From Limnoperna fortunei (lineage: Eukaryota; Mollusca; Bivalvia; Mytilida; Modiolidae): 64,000 bases of DNA. A model generated the notes under the pieces. It did no database searches and was not told the origin of the DNA. It was given only the letters and a program-made list of their open reading frames with translations. Numbering within the stretch: the first letter of the stretch is position 1; every line of letters begins with the position of its first letter. The position numbers and the translations under genes were made by a program. Shown piece after piece: positions 33,376 to 45,282 of this stretch. The DNA is taken from NCBI GenBank assembly GCA_944474755.1, contig OX104115.1, positions 34,111,080 to 34,175,079 on the forward strand. Reading direction: 5' to 3'.

Positions 33376-33810
33376 ACAAGTCAAATTTGGCAGGATAGTT
33401 CAGTATCACAAGTTGTACTTCCTAAGCTACTTTCAGACCTGTCGAACACCTACTTCCTGTTTACTCATGTCCGTCCGTCCGTCCTTCTGTACGTCCGGAC
33501 AAATTTCCGTCAAGCTTTTCTCAGAAACTGTTCATGAGAACAATTTGAAATTTGTCAGGATGGTACAGTATTGCAAGTTGTACGTCCTAAGCGACTTTTA
33601 GACCTGTCGGACAACTACTTCTTGTTTTTGTCTATGCCGATATAAAACTGTTTTAACACGAGTATGAAAATTTTCGTCAAGCTTTTCACAGAAACCAGAC
33701 ATGAGAACAATTTGAAATTTGGCAGGGTGGTTCAGTTAGCAAGTTGTACGTCCTAAGCGACTTTCAGACCTGTGGGACAACTACTTTCATTTAGCGGGGG
33801 CATCCGTGTC
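33376..33810 (+). repeat. Three tandem ~165 bp repeats
   Basis: CAAGTTGTACGTCCTAAGCG-type anchors lie at 33409, 33574 and 33740 (spacing about 165). Each is followed by CAGACCTGT and preceded by GAACAATTTGAAATTTG. A short TCCG run (33466-33485) sits in unit 1. It ends with TTTAGCGGGGGCATCCGTGT. It has the pearl-like core plan, but no terminal hairpin was identified. Confidence 0.8.
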
Positions 33811-35099
33811 CCATGACTTTACAACTTAAATGTCAGAACAAAATTAATAAACTTTTTGATAACAATAAAAAAAAACAATAATTTTAGTTTCACATGGACC
33901 AGCTACTCAAAAATGATACTTGAGAAAGAGCTTTCTGAAAAATGTACCCATGACAATATAGTAAACTTTCAAAACACACAATTTTTTTTAAATAATATAA
34001 ATTGTGTCAACAGTGCAAATGACAAAATTTCCAATATATATATACATATATTAACTTATATTTAAAATGTATGAAGAAATGTTATTTTAAAACTCTAAAA
34101 AAAAGAAAAAGAAATACTCTAAGTTTATGTCGCTAAGAAATACCGTTATTACATTTTAAAAAAGAAGATTATCTTCCTTCAATCAGAATTTTAGAATAAC
34201 TTTTTTTTAACTTATGCCAAAAATCTTAAGAAAATGTCTAAAATTGTGAAAAGAAATCAAAAACAAAATGTTATAAATAAAATAAATATTAACCCAAATG
34301 AGAGTAATGAATGTTGAACAATTCTTTAAGATATTAAAAATGAATGTAAACATAAACCCAAATTCAAGGTAACCTTAAAAAAATAATAAAAAGTTTGAAT
34401 CCAAAGTAAATAACTATCTTTTAATATAAGAACAAATCCTACTTGAACAAAATACAGATATACCTATCACAATATAAGAAATTAAAAAAAACGAGTGGAC
34501 TCGATCTTATATGCTATTGAAGTAAGTTATTATACACAGAAGTGCTGTAATGCTTACAGCTTTAGCCAAATTTTTAATCATATCCTTAATACGACATTAC
34601 ATCCTGAAACATTGAATAAATTATTTATTATTCCAATATTTAAAAGTGGAGATCCAACAAACCTTTTAAACTATAGAGGTATCTTACTTACGAACTGTTT
34701 AAATAAATTATTTAATTCTATCATAAATAATAGATTGTGTGATATCTTTCAAGACAAAATTGATAACATCAAAATCCGGTTTTCAAACAAACCACAGAAC
34801 CCCAGACAGCATGTTTGTTTATTGTCAAAACCTTACTAAAATGTATAAATTTGGATGTTTTTATACATCTTAAAAGCATTTGATTTGGTGTGGAGAAATT
34901 GTCTTCTGTATAAACTTGTTCAAAATAAAACAAGTGTGGACACAGAAAAACGTCTCGCCTGGATTCTGCATCAGTAACAAAAATAAATTTCGTCATGAGC
35001 ATTATGTAAGTAGCATTAAATATCAGCAGCGGCTTGTATACCAAATATTGTCACCATACCATGCATAGTTACAGAGGAACTGTCCTAATACAACATATG

Positions 35100-36290
35100 C
35101 AACTATTACTGTCATAATTAGGTTCGATAACTCTGTTTATCAATGAACGAATGTTGTGTATCATTGACACCAAACTTTTATAATATATCAAATTGCTGTT
35201 ATTATTAATAAAATTATTTTATGTGTTTTAAACATATTATTAATATTTAACAATTTTTTTGCTATTTTTTATATATACTTTTATTTTTTATCATTTATGT
35301 AGTTCCTCGTTTATTGTTGTTTCTGCGAGGCATCATTATTTTTTTATTCTCAAAAACTACTACTATAGTTCATTATTTAATAAAATTATTAATGAATTTT
35401 GGTTACCTAATAAACATTTGTGACAGATGTGTTATTTAGAACACCTTCAATGTATTGAAATTTAACCCATGCTGTGTCTTCCTGATAAAGCTTGTACTGC
35501 CATAAACTTGTATTATCTGCACAGGATGTTTATTGAACAGCTTATTTCTTAAAACTTGAATTTTGACTACCTTTATGCCTGAGAAAAATGGGGATATTTT
35601 TGTAATTATCTTTTACATAAATACTTTATAAATGTTTATCACAAAGTTCATTACCACATTTTCAATTCAAGACAATGCAATTGCAGTTAGTTCTTTCTAA
35701 AGTTTTTTTTTAATTTAATTGTTAAAATATTTACATCTAAAGTAAACATGTAACAAATTTCTGAGATATAATTAAACCATAAAAATACCACACATCCCTG
35801 TCCCTTGTCTGAACCACGTGGTCTGCACTCCGCCATGTTAAAAATTGTAAAATGAGCTAATTTCAAATGAAATGGGAAGTATGAAGATCAAAAATTAAAG
35901 TGTTAAAAATGTGAAAATTAAATACATCAATATGTTTACTATTTGTATATATGTGCAAAACTATGTTTATACGAACTGTATTTATGCAATTTACGTTAGA
36001 AGTGGAGCACATTTGACAATTTTCCATTGAAACAATGTAACCAGAAGGCAGAAAATAAGGCTTTTTTTCAAACAAAATGGGAAGTATTTTGCAAGTAATT
36101 TAAACTGATAAAATTCATATCATTTGAAAGATAAGGGACTGTAGAACTGGGAACAATGTGCAAAACATATATATTTTATTTATTTAACAAGATATCGGCG
36201 TTTTTTAAATCGTCCCATTGATTTTCTATCGAGTGAAAAATCCAATATGGCTGACAAAAATACGTCACAGAAGTCACGTGATGTCGCTAA
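35100..36290. other. Non-coding AT-rich body of the family-2 element
   Basis: About 1.2 kb with no gene, SINE or repeat that I can recognise. It may contain a further decayed insertion, since typical pearl elements lack such a long spacer. Confidence 0.35.
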
Positions 36291-36299
36291 TAGTTGTAT

Positions 36300-37110
36300 A
36301 TGAAAACTTTAACGTAGTTGCTGGACCGTGAAATTGAGGTCAAGGTCAGGTGACACCTTCCAGACAGTCATGTACTATTCATCAGCAACTTATATACCAA
36401 ATATTGTCTTCCTACCATGCGTGGTTACAGAGGAACTGTCGTAACCCAAAAACTTTAACGAAGTCGCTGGACCGTGAAATTGAGGTCAAGGTCAGGTGAC
36501 ACCTACCAGACAGTCATGTACTATTCATCAGCAACCTATATACCAAATATTGTCATCCTACCATGCATAGTTACAGAGAAACTGCAGTAACACAAAAACT
36601 TTAACGTAGTCGCTGGACCGTGAAATTGAGGTCAAGATCAGGTGGCACCTACCAGACAGTCATGTACTAGTCATCAGCAACTTATATACCAAATATTGTC
36701 TTTCTACCATGCGTGGTTACAGAGGAACTGTCGTAACCCAAAAACTTTAACGTAGTCGCTGGACCGTGAAATTGAGGTCAAGGTCAGGTGACACCTACCA
36801 GACAGTCATGTACTAGTCATCAGCAACCTATATACCAAATATTGTCATCCTACCAGGCGTGGTTACAGAGGAACTGTCGTAACCCAAAAACTTTAACGTA
36901 GTCGCTGGACCGTGAAATTGAGGTCAAGGTCATGTGACACCTACCAGACAGTCATGTACTAGTCATCAGCAACCTATACACCAAATATTGTCATCCTACT
37001 ATGCGTAGTTACAAAGGAACTGCCGTAACCCTAAAACTTTAACGTAGTCGCTGGACCGTGAAATTGAGGTCAAGGTCAGGTGACAGGTGACTGACTGGCA
37101 AGTACTCATC
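36300..37110 (+). repeat. Six 146 bp core repeats with exact period
   Basis: The anchor CTGGACCGTGAAATTGAGGT starts at 36321, 36467, 36613, 36759, 36905 and 37051, always 146 bp apart. Each unit also has TCAAGGTCA (or a one-base variant), CAGACAGTCATGTACTA and TATACCAAATATTGTC. The last unit decays into the element's 3' tail. The identical spacing and high identity suggest recent homogenisation. Confidence 0.95.
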
Positions 37111-37188
37111 ATAAGCTACCTCTGTACCAAATTTGATGGACCTAGGGCTTGGGCTTACAAATATATGAAGCATAATGTCAAGTGTTTA

Positions 37189-37252
37189 CGCCGCCGCCGC
37201 CGGATTCCCATACATATGTCTCGCCTCCAGCGACTTTCGTCGCAGGCGAGAC
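37189..37252 (+). terminator. 3' terminal hairpin of the family-2 element
   Basis: A GCC-repeat (37189-37203) precedes the nested hairpin GTCTCGCCT...AGGCGAGAC. In Helitron-like elements such a hairpin marks the end of rolling-circle transfer, so it is a transposition terminator, not a transcription terminator. Confidence 0.6.
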
Positions 37253-38450
37253 AAAAATAGGATATAAAATATATAACGTGATTAAAAATATGTATAGCAA
37301 AACTGTAGCCTCAGTTAAATCACAAAATTTCATATCTGATAATATCCCAATAGATAGAGGCATAAAACAAGTTGATAATTTAAGTTTCTTGTTATTTAAT
37401 ATTTATATCGATGCTATTCCAAGTGTATTTAATACTAACTGTAGACCACTTTAAGTCCAAGATATGTCTTTAAATTGTCTAATATTTGCTGATTACAAAC
37501 TACTTTTGTCAGAATCACCTGATGGATTACAAAAATATATTGATAGACTACATCAGTAGTGTGAGAAGTGGCAACTTTCAATAAATGCAAACAAAACTAA
37601 AATTATAATATTTCAACCCAAAAATATTTTGAATACAAAAGCTGATTTCTATTTAGGCACAGAAAAATGGGAAAAGTATTAAAGTACAAATATTTAGGAA
37701 ACATCATAGATGTCTCTGGGAAATTTCACACGACCAACTTTGAATTATCAAAAAAGGTAACAAAGTAATATTTGGAACGTTTTAATATCTACAACCCATA
37801 GACAGTATTTCAATAATTTTATAAAAAGTTATTTGAATCACTAGTTAAACCAATGTTAATGTATAACTCTGAAATTTGGTACATGAACTTTTATGAAAAA
37901 ATTATTAAGGCATCTTAATGGTGAGAAGAAAATAATTTTGATCAAATTTCATTTATTGATACTTGTTTCATTGAAAAAGTAAATCTAAAATTTGTAAATA
38001 CACACTAGGTTTGAGTAAACAGTCTGTAAACATAGCAGCTAGAGCAGAATAGGCTCAATATATTATAGATACATTAATTAAAATACAGTCAATAAAATAC
38101 CTAATAAGACTAATGCAACATGCTATTAATCCATTGCTGGATGATGCATTCTTATTATCACAGTCCCTGCATAATAAAGGTATATAATCCTTGTTTTCAT
38201 ATATACATAATATATGCAGTATATATAATATGGAAATAAAAGAACTAAAAAATATTAACCATAATAAAAACTTAACTTTTTTATGAAGACATTAAACAAA
38301 AATTATAAAGATAACCATGTAAATAGCTTTTATGATATAAAAAATAAACTGTGATTATTTATGCTTAAATCTGGTCCTTTACACGTACAACTTTTTAATT
38401 CAATCTAATATTGAGATTATCTTCTCTTTTAGTTGCCATATTGTCAAGGT

Positions 38451-39394
38451 GATCTGTATTTTGCATTGAATTAAAAACAAACAGAAAAAATCAAATATTT
38501 AAAGGTTCGAAACGTTTGATTATAATACAGCTTCTAAGCCACGCATTAAAGGTACATCAAATGACACTATTATGTCTAAAGTACATGCTGTTCATGTATA
38601 ACTTAAACAAAATATTGACTTAAAGCTTTGACGCATTACATCATAAATTATAATGGCAAAGAACATAAAAAAATCACATCTGAAACATAGATATAAACAA
38701 TCTTTAAAATGCGTCCCGTAAAATTATTTTCAAATCATTCTGACAAACGCGTGCATAATCGTCGGTGAACTGATGCTTTGCATCAAAAGTTTTCTTGTTC
38801 AGTATGTGGTGTCTTATATATGGTGTTAGGTGCTTATTATCGCCGCCTTTGAGGGCGTGATTACCCTATATCAGCCTCCGAATTCACCTAGAACTAAGGT
38901 ACAAATCAGAACCAAGGTCAGATAGAGAACCATAATTCAGCGCAAGTGCAACTATATTATTGTTTACAATTATATTATATTTTCTAAAAGATCGTTTTCT
39001 TTGTGACTTCACATGTACTTATTATGGTTATTAATTCATATTGTTGATAATGCTATGGGATCCATGAACCTATTTCATTCATTTTTTTCAGCTGATAATG
39101 CGTCATATTGAACTGGTAAATTTACAAATCTGAAGTTCATATGAATTATGCTTTATGTTTTGATATTCAAAATGTTAGTTGTAGCAGGAAAAAATATCGG
39201 ATCCGCTGTTTGTATATAGATTAATTGAAACTGGGTATACAAAAGCTGTTTTATGTATTGAGTGAGAGGAACACTTTTCAAAATAATAAAAAGTAGTTCT
39301 GTTTTATTCAAATCGTGCTGCATTGAGTTGATACAGCAACCACTAAAATAAAGAAATATTTGGAATATAACCAAAAAAATGGTCGTGTGTTGGT
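38451..39394. other. AT-rich gap
   Basis: No gene or repeat that I can support. Confidence 0.35.
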
Positions 39395-39482
39395 TTATTT
39401 ACGGTCTAACGCCACTTGAATCCATTTTTCAGCTTTATCGTTGCATCCAACTTTCATTTGGACATGAAAGCGGGGTACCATT
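39395..39482 (-). mobile_element. Decayed SINE tail
   Basis: GGTCTAACGCCACTTGAATCC, TTTTTCAGCTTTATCG and AACTTTCATTTGG resemble the reverse complement of the SINE tail and core. Confidence 0.45.
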
Positions 39483-39507
39483 AATAAAAAACTGGTAACT
39501 ATGTGAG

Positions 39508-40808
39508 AGAACCATATCCAGTGATAACCCGATCAGGACTGTGGAGAATTTACTGATGTTTGTTTCATAGACCTGTTTATTGAATAATATACATGTCTAT
39601 GGTTTGTTTATAAGTATTTTGTTTAAATAATAGAGCCACCGTTTGGGTTCCTTCATTTGTAGTAGTATGTTAACATATCTCATTAAGTTTCATTAAGATT
39701 AGTTAGAAAATTTTCGAGTCATTATTTGCAAACCATTTTTTTTAAAGAAACGTTCAAGTGTTTGTTTTTTCGTTGTGATCTTGACACTGTGGATCTTGAT
39801 ATTAGGCAGAATATCCCGGTGGTGGCCTTCTGGTCTCTATGCATGTATGAGTCACAAGTTTACCTCCCTCAAACATGTTGTGCATTCTCACATTATTTTA
39901 ACACAACACAGCTCCTTTCAGAAAAATGTTCTTCACTACATCAGCAAAAATATCTTTTTTTCATGTAAAAAATAAAGAAACTTATTTTTCAGTAATAAAA
40001 CTGTAACAGGAGGGGTTTTGAATCGTATGGAGTGCGAGCTGGTAAGACATCAATTGTGTACCATGCTTCTGCAATCTCTGCAGTATTTTTATCCAGTGGG
40101 TACTTTCTATGCATTAACAATTAACTCACAACTCCAGTGGGTACTTTCTATGCATTAACAATTAACTCACAACTCCAGGAACATGTTTAAACCCCTTTGT
40201 TAACACAAATTGTTCGGATTCGAACACAGGACCCGAGTCTTGAACTGACATCGTTAGACATGATCAAATGATACAAAGAAATGTTGCAACATTATTTATA
40301 ATGTAAAATATAGGGAATGAAAATTACAGTTCAATTAAAATATAATTTACATAAGGCACGCATAATTAAGACCGTAGTCTAATACGTCTAATCACAGAAC
40401 AAAACAAATAATGACATGTTTTATAGTCAGTTGTTCACAGTACATAAAAACATTATACACCGTACATTTTGAACAGTTAAATTAAAAAAAAATTAACAAT
40501 CAACAATGCAAAAGTAAATTGTTAAAATGTCGATGACTGATCTGAAGCTTCTTCGTGGACTACTTTTTCATAACTTAAATGTACATAAATAGTTGATAAT
40601 ATTATTATACAAAGTTATAGTTGGTATAAATTGATAAATATATCTTAAATAAAAAAAAACTTTTCCTGTTCATAAATTAACTTTCCGCAATTATTTCTGT
40701 AAGAATATATTTTTACGCACAATAATATTTACAAAAGGTGTAAACTGAACCCAAAGACAGTAATAACCCTCTATAGGAAATTATTACGCGTAAATTTCGG
40801 GTTATGAA
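39508..40808 (+). repeat. Dispersed repeat, copy 2 (partner at 5597)
   Basis: Same order and orientation as 5597-6651. It differs by a 41 bp tandem duplication (about 40095-40176, GTGGGTACTTTCTATGCATT twice) and by about 235 extra bases at 40370-40605. Confidence 0.8.
40370..40605. other. ~235 bp segment present only in copy 2
   Basis: The flanking words GCACGCATAATT and ATTATACAAAGTTATAGTTG correspond to the directly joined GCACGTATATTTATACAAAG at 6418-6438. The segment is either an insertion here or a deletion in copy 1. It has no terminal repeats that I can see. Confidence 0.65.
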
Positions 40809-40809
40809 G

Positions 40810-41300
40810 AAAACTATCGGTGTAACAATGAAATTAAGAGAAACTTTTTACAAAAGACGATAAAAAGGTGCAAGAAACAATGGTATGTTGTAGGTCCAAG
40901 GTTTCTATTCGGAAGCTCTCCATCGTAATTGGTCGTTATGGTAAATACATCTCTCCAATATGATCCAATATGACGTGATTCTTTCACATGGACAAGATAA
41001 TAAGTAACGCGTGTCTAACTAGAAGCAGGCACTGTTCCAGGGCAGGTGGTAACAACCGTAATAACCGTGATAAGCACACCCAGATTAGAATGGATTTGTA
41101 AATAGACATTGGATTTGAATTCAATATTCCTATTGAACAGCCATGAACTGTATACGTAAATAGGTCATTATACAAACTGTATATGGTGTGCTGACGTCAT
41201 CATATGATGATATGGTACATATATATATATACTTCTACAAATTAAGCCCAACACTGTTTGAATTAGATTTTTAACACTGTCAAATTTTTGCTTTCCCTCA
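40810..41300. other. Gap
   Basis: Nothing supportable. A short AT microsatellite lies at 41218-41230. Confidence 0.35.
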
Positions 41301-41304
41301 GCGG

Positions 41305-41575
41305 GATTCTATATACAAATGACGCAGAATTAGTTTCATCTTCAAATTATTATTTTATATGTATCAATAAACTGACCCATTTATGCATATAATTCAATGA
41401 CGGATTCTGGATCGCACTGATCGCTGACGGATTTCAAGGTAATGACGGATTCATAATTTTGGACGGATGGATTCGTCATCGATCTGTCAGCGATCCGTCA
41501 GCGTTGCAAAATCTGTCAGCAATCAGTTATTAATCAGTCAAAGTTTTGCGTTAACGGGTACAAGTACTGTTCTTC
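41305..41575 (+). repeat. GACGGAT-rich dispersed repeat, copy 3
   Basis: ATGACGCAGAATTAGTTTCA, TAATGACGGATTCATAATTT, GGACGGATGGATTCGTCATC and GTCAGCAATCAGTTATTAAT align with copy 2 at 32255. No mini-hairpin cluster follows. Confidence 0.75.
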
Positions 41576-42477
41576 TTCGGCAAAATTTTCCTAGCGAAAT
41601 TGTTATTCCAGCGTCAGCAGAACGTTTATGAAAATCACTTCTCTGCAGCCATACACAAATTTTTAGTCATCGCTGATCCAGACGCTCTTAAGTTTTGAAG
41701 TCCCATCTTCTTCGTATGTTGCATAGTCAGAACCTTATAAATCCACGCCGCGTTTCATTACTCTGTCGCCGTCCGACAGTGTGTGATATATTCGTCGGGG
41801 ACCTTGGACATTTGATGCTGTGTTTGCTACTTTCACGGTTCGGTTTCTCATGTCACGTGCCTGTGTATAACAATCTTGGGCTGCTGATGTGATTGTAGGT
41901 CCGCCAGAACTTTGACGGTCAATTGTTGCACAAGTCTGGAAATTGTGCTTTGTCCAACTTATTAAAGCCTGGCGACTACATTCTGTGATTAACTTGCCTC
42001 AAAACGACCAATGACGATGTTCAAAGTAGCTGTTTCTAGTCTTGACATATTGTAGCAGAGTCGAGGAACAATTTAACGACTGAACACAATTTAACTGTGA
42101 TGTGCATTTTTTAGCCTTGAAACCGATTAAGATATAGCATGATTCGCACGTGCAACTGTCATGTATTCCTGTACACCTCACAAGTGCAGCGTTACACATA
42201 TATCAGATTTTGTTAATCCGTCTACTTACAATTACATGCATTATATTGTCATGTTACCTGGCAGTATAGACAAACCAAGTAAACTGTTTAATGATTCTAA
42301 TGATATCTTTTGAATATAACAAACATGTCAGATGTTCGGATGCTATCTCAAGCGTACAAGTATACAATTTACTTTCTAAGGAAAATTATAAGATTTTCAA
42401 CAATTTTCTGCAAGTTACAACAGGTGACGTAAGTCTGTTGGAATGGCAATCATATTACGACTATTATTATAATATGC
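41576..42477. other. Gap
   Basis: Short open frames on both strands (41695-41892, 41999-42199) carry no motif that I recognise. Confidence 0.35.
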
Positions 42478-42615
42478 TCGACAAGGATTGCCAGTTTTCC
42501 TACCGCAGGTCGGGGGTTCTCTCCGGGTACTCCGGCTTCCTCCCCCAATAAAAACTGGACGCCATGAAATAGCTGAAAAATTGCTGAAAGTGGCGTTAAA
42601 ACACCATTCAAACAA
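42478..42615 (+). mobile_element. 5'-truncated SINE
   Basis: GACAAGGATTGCCAGTTTTC through GGGTACTCCGGCTTCCTCC, AACTGGACGCCATGAAATAG and GTGGCGTTAAAACACCATTC. The core and tail are close to the intact copies. The tRNA head is missing. Confidence 0.85.
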
Positions 42616-44139
42616 AAATCGACATATCATATTTTGTGATAAAAATGAATAAAATGTTTCGTTAACATTGCAGTTAACGCTTACTTATCGGAAGTATTTC
42701 ATTTCACTCCTTCCTTTTCAGCTCTGTTTGTTCATTATTTTGTCTGTCTTCTGATTGAAAGGGAAATAATTATGACATAATTGTTAATGTAAAAAAAAAT
42801 TAATTAACATAAATAGTATTATGCGCCCATCTTAAGATAAGGACACTAGCTATACACTTCATAGATGCATGATTCTTTTTGCACGGACATACTTTCAAGA
42901 ATTTCAAGATAATTGATGACAGCTTTTTTAGTTCGGTCTGGAGACTAATACTTCAAGAACAAGTCTCATAACTTTATAATGAAAAATCAGAAATTTATTA
43001 AACAGTATATAGACAATTAAAATAATATAATAAATAACTGTGTATAGTTAAAGAAAATCTGTTAAGGCGTTATCAAGATACAGTGCGCAGTGCGACATGT
43101 CGAAAGACGGCGTAACGGATGGACTTTTGTATAACATAATACGTATATCTTAGACGGGCGTATAAAAACAGGAAACTCAAATCCGCATATTGTTTAATGG
43201 ACAAAAAACAAGATATGTGTATTATACCTTTACCCTTTATTTCGGTTATATGTTTGTTGATGTGGAGATGTTAAATTAACATGAGGTATCAAATAAAACT
43301 TTTTATACGATTTCACTAAGATTTAAATGATACATTTCAACGCTTATATTGAAACCTATATCTACCTCAATTGTAAAGACACAATAAAACATAAGAATTC
43401 ATTAGGCGATTATGAAAATGTTGCAAAATGACTTTATTTCAAACAAATTTCTTACATTTTCTAGTTTTCCGTCTGTTCATTTTTTGATTTTCAAGGCATT
43501 TGTATGTATTGTTTCTATTTAATATACTGCATTTTCAGTGATTTGGAATAAGAAATCCACTTGCGACACCTATGCGAAAAAAACCGTCAATAGTCTTTTG
43601 GAAGTGAGATTTGTTCTGAAAAGAACAATTACAGCTATATATGTGTCAAAGGTAACACACTCCCTTTGTGAACATATGTTACTATTGATTTTTAATTTGG
43701 TAGTATAATAACTTACACAAAATATCGCCGTTGTTGCAGTGTGACCCGATCGTTTGGTTTTCCTGCCCGAAAGGTCAGTTTTCCCTGGCATCAACTTATG
43801 AGGGGATACAGTCTGACGATGACATGTCTTTTCAAGTGGAGACAGAACGTCTAGAATTAAAACACTTTTGTTTAATATGTATTTCATACTTGATTTATAG
43901 TGAATTAAAAGAAAAATATCATTTGTAATAATAAAAATGTATATAGGACATACAGTCTGGAATTGCAACATACCTGTGACATATGTTGAAATTAGACGAA
44001 ACGCTCGTCTGGCACAGTAAATTCTAGTAACCATGGTATCTTTGATGGAATTTTATTTGAATAACGGAATTCCTATAATTGGATATACGGGGGGCGTACT
44101 AGTTAATTGCCGCGGACTTTACAGTGGCTATTAACCAAA
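42616..44139. other. Gap with a possible element end
   Basis: AGACGAAACGCTCGTCT at about 43994-44010 is a small hairpin (AGACGA/TCGTCT). It is followed by GGCACAGTAAATTCTAGTAA and resembles a terminus seen in bivalve repeats as I recall them. The longest antisense open frame (43570-44034) has no recognisable domain. Confidence 0.35.
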
Positions 44140-44250
44140 TGACAAGGATTGCCAGTTTTCCGACCGAAGGTCGGGGGTTTTCTCCGGGTACTCCGGCTTC
44201 CTCCCCCAATAAAAAGTGGACGCCATGATATAGCTGAAAAATTGCATGTA
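44140..44250 (+). mobile_element. SINE core fragment, both ends truncated
   Basis: GACAAGGATTGCCAGTTTTC, GGGTACTCCGGCTTCCTCC and CGCCATGATATAGCTGAAAA match the SINE core. The sequence diverges after AAAAATTGC at about 44246. Confidence 0.85.
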
Positions 44251-45105
44251 TCTCAAATATGTATCTATGTTAAGCTTTGTTCCAAAGTTGCGGCCATTTT
44301 GGATTTTGGGTCTGCACCAACGGCCAATACTAGAGCAGGACCATCTCAGATACATTTGTATAGTATAACAATTCAATCTGCCAAGCGGTCTGTTAAATGA
44401 TTTGAAATTTTTGCCAATCAGAATTCATTACAGCCCTGACAGCCATATCGAATTTCCAACAACACCTACACTCAAATATAGCATTTTCTTTAGAATGTGA
44501 GATGCGTTTCTGCGTAGAAGCTACTTGTATAAATCTCCCGTGTTTACAAAACTGTGATTTATTCTCGCCACAAAATACTAAACTAAAGAAGTAGACGATC
44601 TGAGGAACATTTCTGCAATATCACAATTATAATTGCAGGCAGTTTGTCCGAGTTTTTTTAAAGTTCAGCCTAGCCGATTGCAATACCGATCCTTACAGCC
44701 ATGTTTATGTTCCAATTAGCCCAAAAAGCTTAATAATTTTGAGAACCACCCGTTCTCATTTCTGCACGATTTTGTTTATCATGCAAGAGAGTTTCGGAGT
44801 AGAATCTGCTAGTATGTATCTCCTTCATGTTCTTTGTGATGTTTTACGGCGGCAGTCATAGTAGATACAATTTAGTCTGTCATGCGGTTTGTCAAAAGAA
44901 GATTTTTTAAAATTAATTTAATAAGGACGCATTAATTGGCCTGGTAGCCATATCAAATATTTAAGTCACGACAGAAACTCAAAAGTTAAGTATCATATGA
45001 ATATTAATGTTTATTTCCAATTAGTCAAGTTGTTTTGGAGAATAGATTGAATGTGAAAAGTTCATGATCTAAATACAAATGTATATTCTGTTTGTATATG
45101 TATAG
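44251..45105. other. Gap, possible upstream intron of the membrane-protein gene
   Basis: No exon with signal peptide was found. The first CTLD exon starts with a phase-1 acceptor, so earlier exons must exist here or to the left. Confidence 0.35.
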
Positions 45106-45282
45106 ATGGTGAAATGAAAGAATTTGAGGACGGACCTTTAACATGGAAAGAAGCATATATAAAATGTAAAAACATAGGACAAGAATTGGCACAAACCATG
45201 TTGGACGTCAGGGACAAATACAAATCAAACAATACCTACTGGGTCGCTTTCTTCCGGCGCTTAGAGTTCTACTGGGGTACTG
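45106..45282 (+). CDS. C-type-lectin-like receptor, exon with first half of the CTLD
   Basis: Bounded by an AG acceptor (45104-45105, after TATATGTAT) and a strong donor, ACTG|GTGAGT, at 45282/45283; both introns are phase 1. It encodes DGEMKEFEDGPLTWKEAYIK, then CKNIGQELAQTMLDVRDKYK and SNNTYWVAFFRRLEFYWGTG. The W-x-x-A-x3-C block and the later YWVAF...WGTG are the usual landmarks of the first half of a C-type-lectin-like domain. Calcium-binding EPN/QPD motifs are not seen, so sugar binding cannot be inferred. It is the first of up to four exons (to 51283) of a probable single-pass membrane protein. Upstream exons, including the signal peptide, are not identified. Domain call moderate; exon call good. 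Confidence 0.6.

Larger units (their letters stand above)
34931..37253 (+). mobile_element. Helentron/pearl-like element, family 2
   Basis: GTCTCGCCTG near the left end (34952-34961) returns inverted as CAGGCGAGAC at the right end (37243-37252). The right end also folds on itself: GTCTCGCCT (37218-37226) pairs with AGGCGAGAC (37244-37252), with GCGAC/GTCGC inside. In between are one stray core unit (about 35026-35092), AT-rich non-coding sequence and a 146 bp core array. The insertion point is exact to a few bases, because the LINE frame GTTCAAAATAAA continues as ATAGGATATAAA. No coding capacity. Insertion between A/T bases without clear target duplication fits Helentrons. Confidence 0.75.
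34080..38450 (+). pseudogene. LINE reverse transcriptase relic split by a Helentron-like insertion
   Basis: Before the insertion, IIPIFKSGDPTNLLNYRGIL with LTNC (34630-34710) is RT block 1-2, and KAFDLVWRNCLLYKLVQNK (about 34870-34930) is block A. After it, GYKIYNVIKNMYSKTVASVK (37260-37320) continues the same protein. Then come QVDNLSFLLFNIYIDAIP, LIFADYKLLLSESPDGLQKY (the catalytic Asp pair is now Asp-Tyr) and CEKWQLSINANKTKIIIF. Many stops and frameshifts are present. The edges are uncertain; 34080-34480 is probably the linker upstream of RT. It is related to the LINE at 14500. Confidence 0.75.

Noticed and set aside
36300..37110. CRISPR-like array
   Set aside because: The 146 bp units are contiguous with no unique spacers, in a eukaryotic setting, inside a transposon.
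43570..44034. A 154-codon antisense open frame
   Set aside because: No domain, no splice context, and it overlaps a repeat end (the AGACGAAACGCTCGTCT hairpin).
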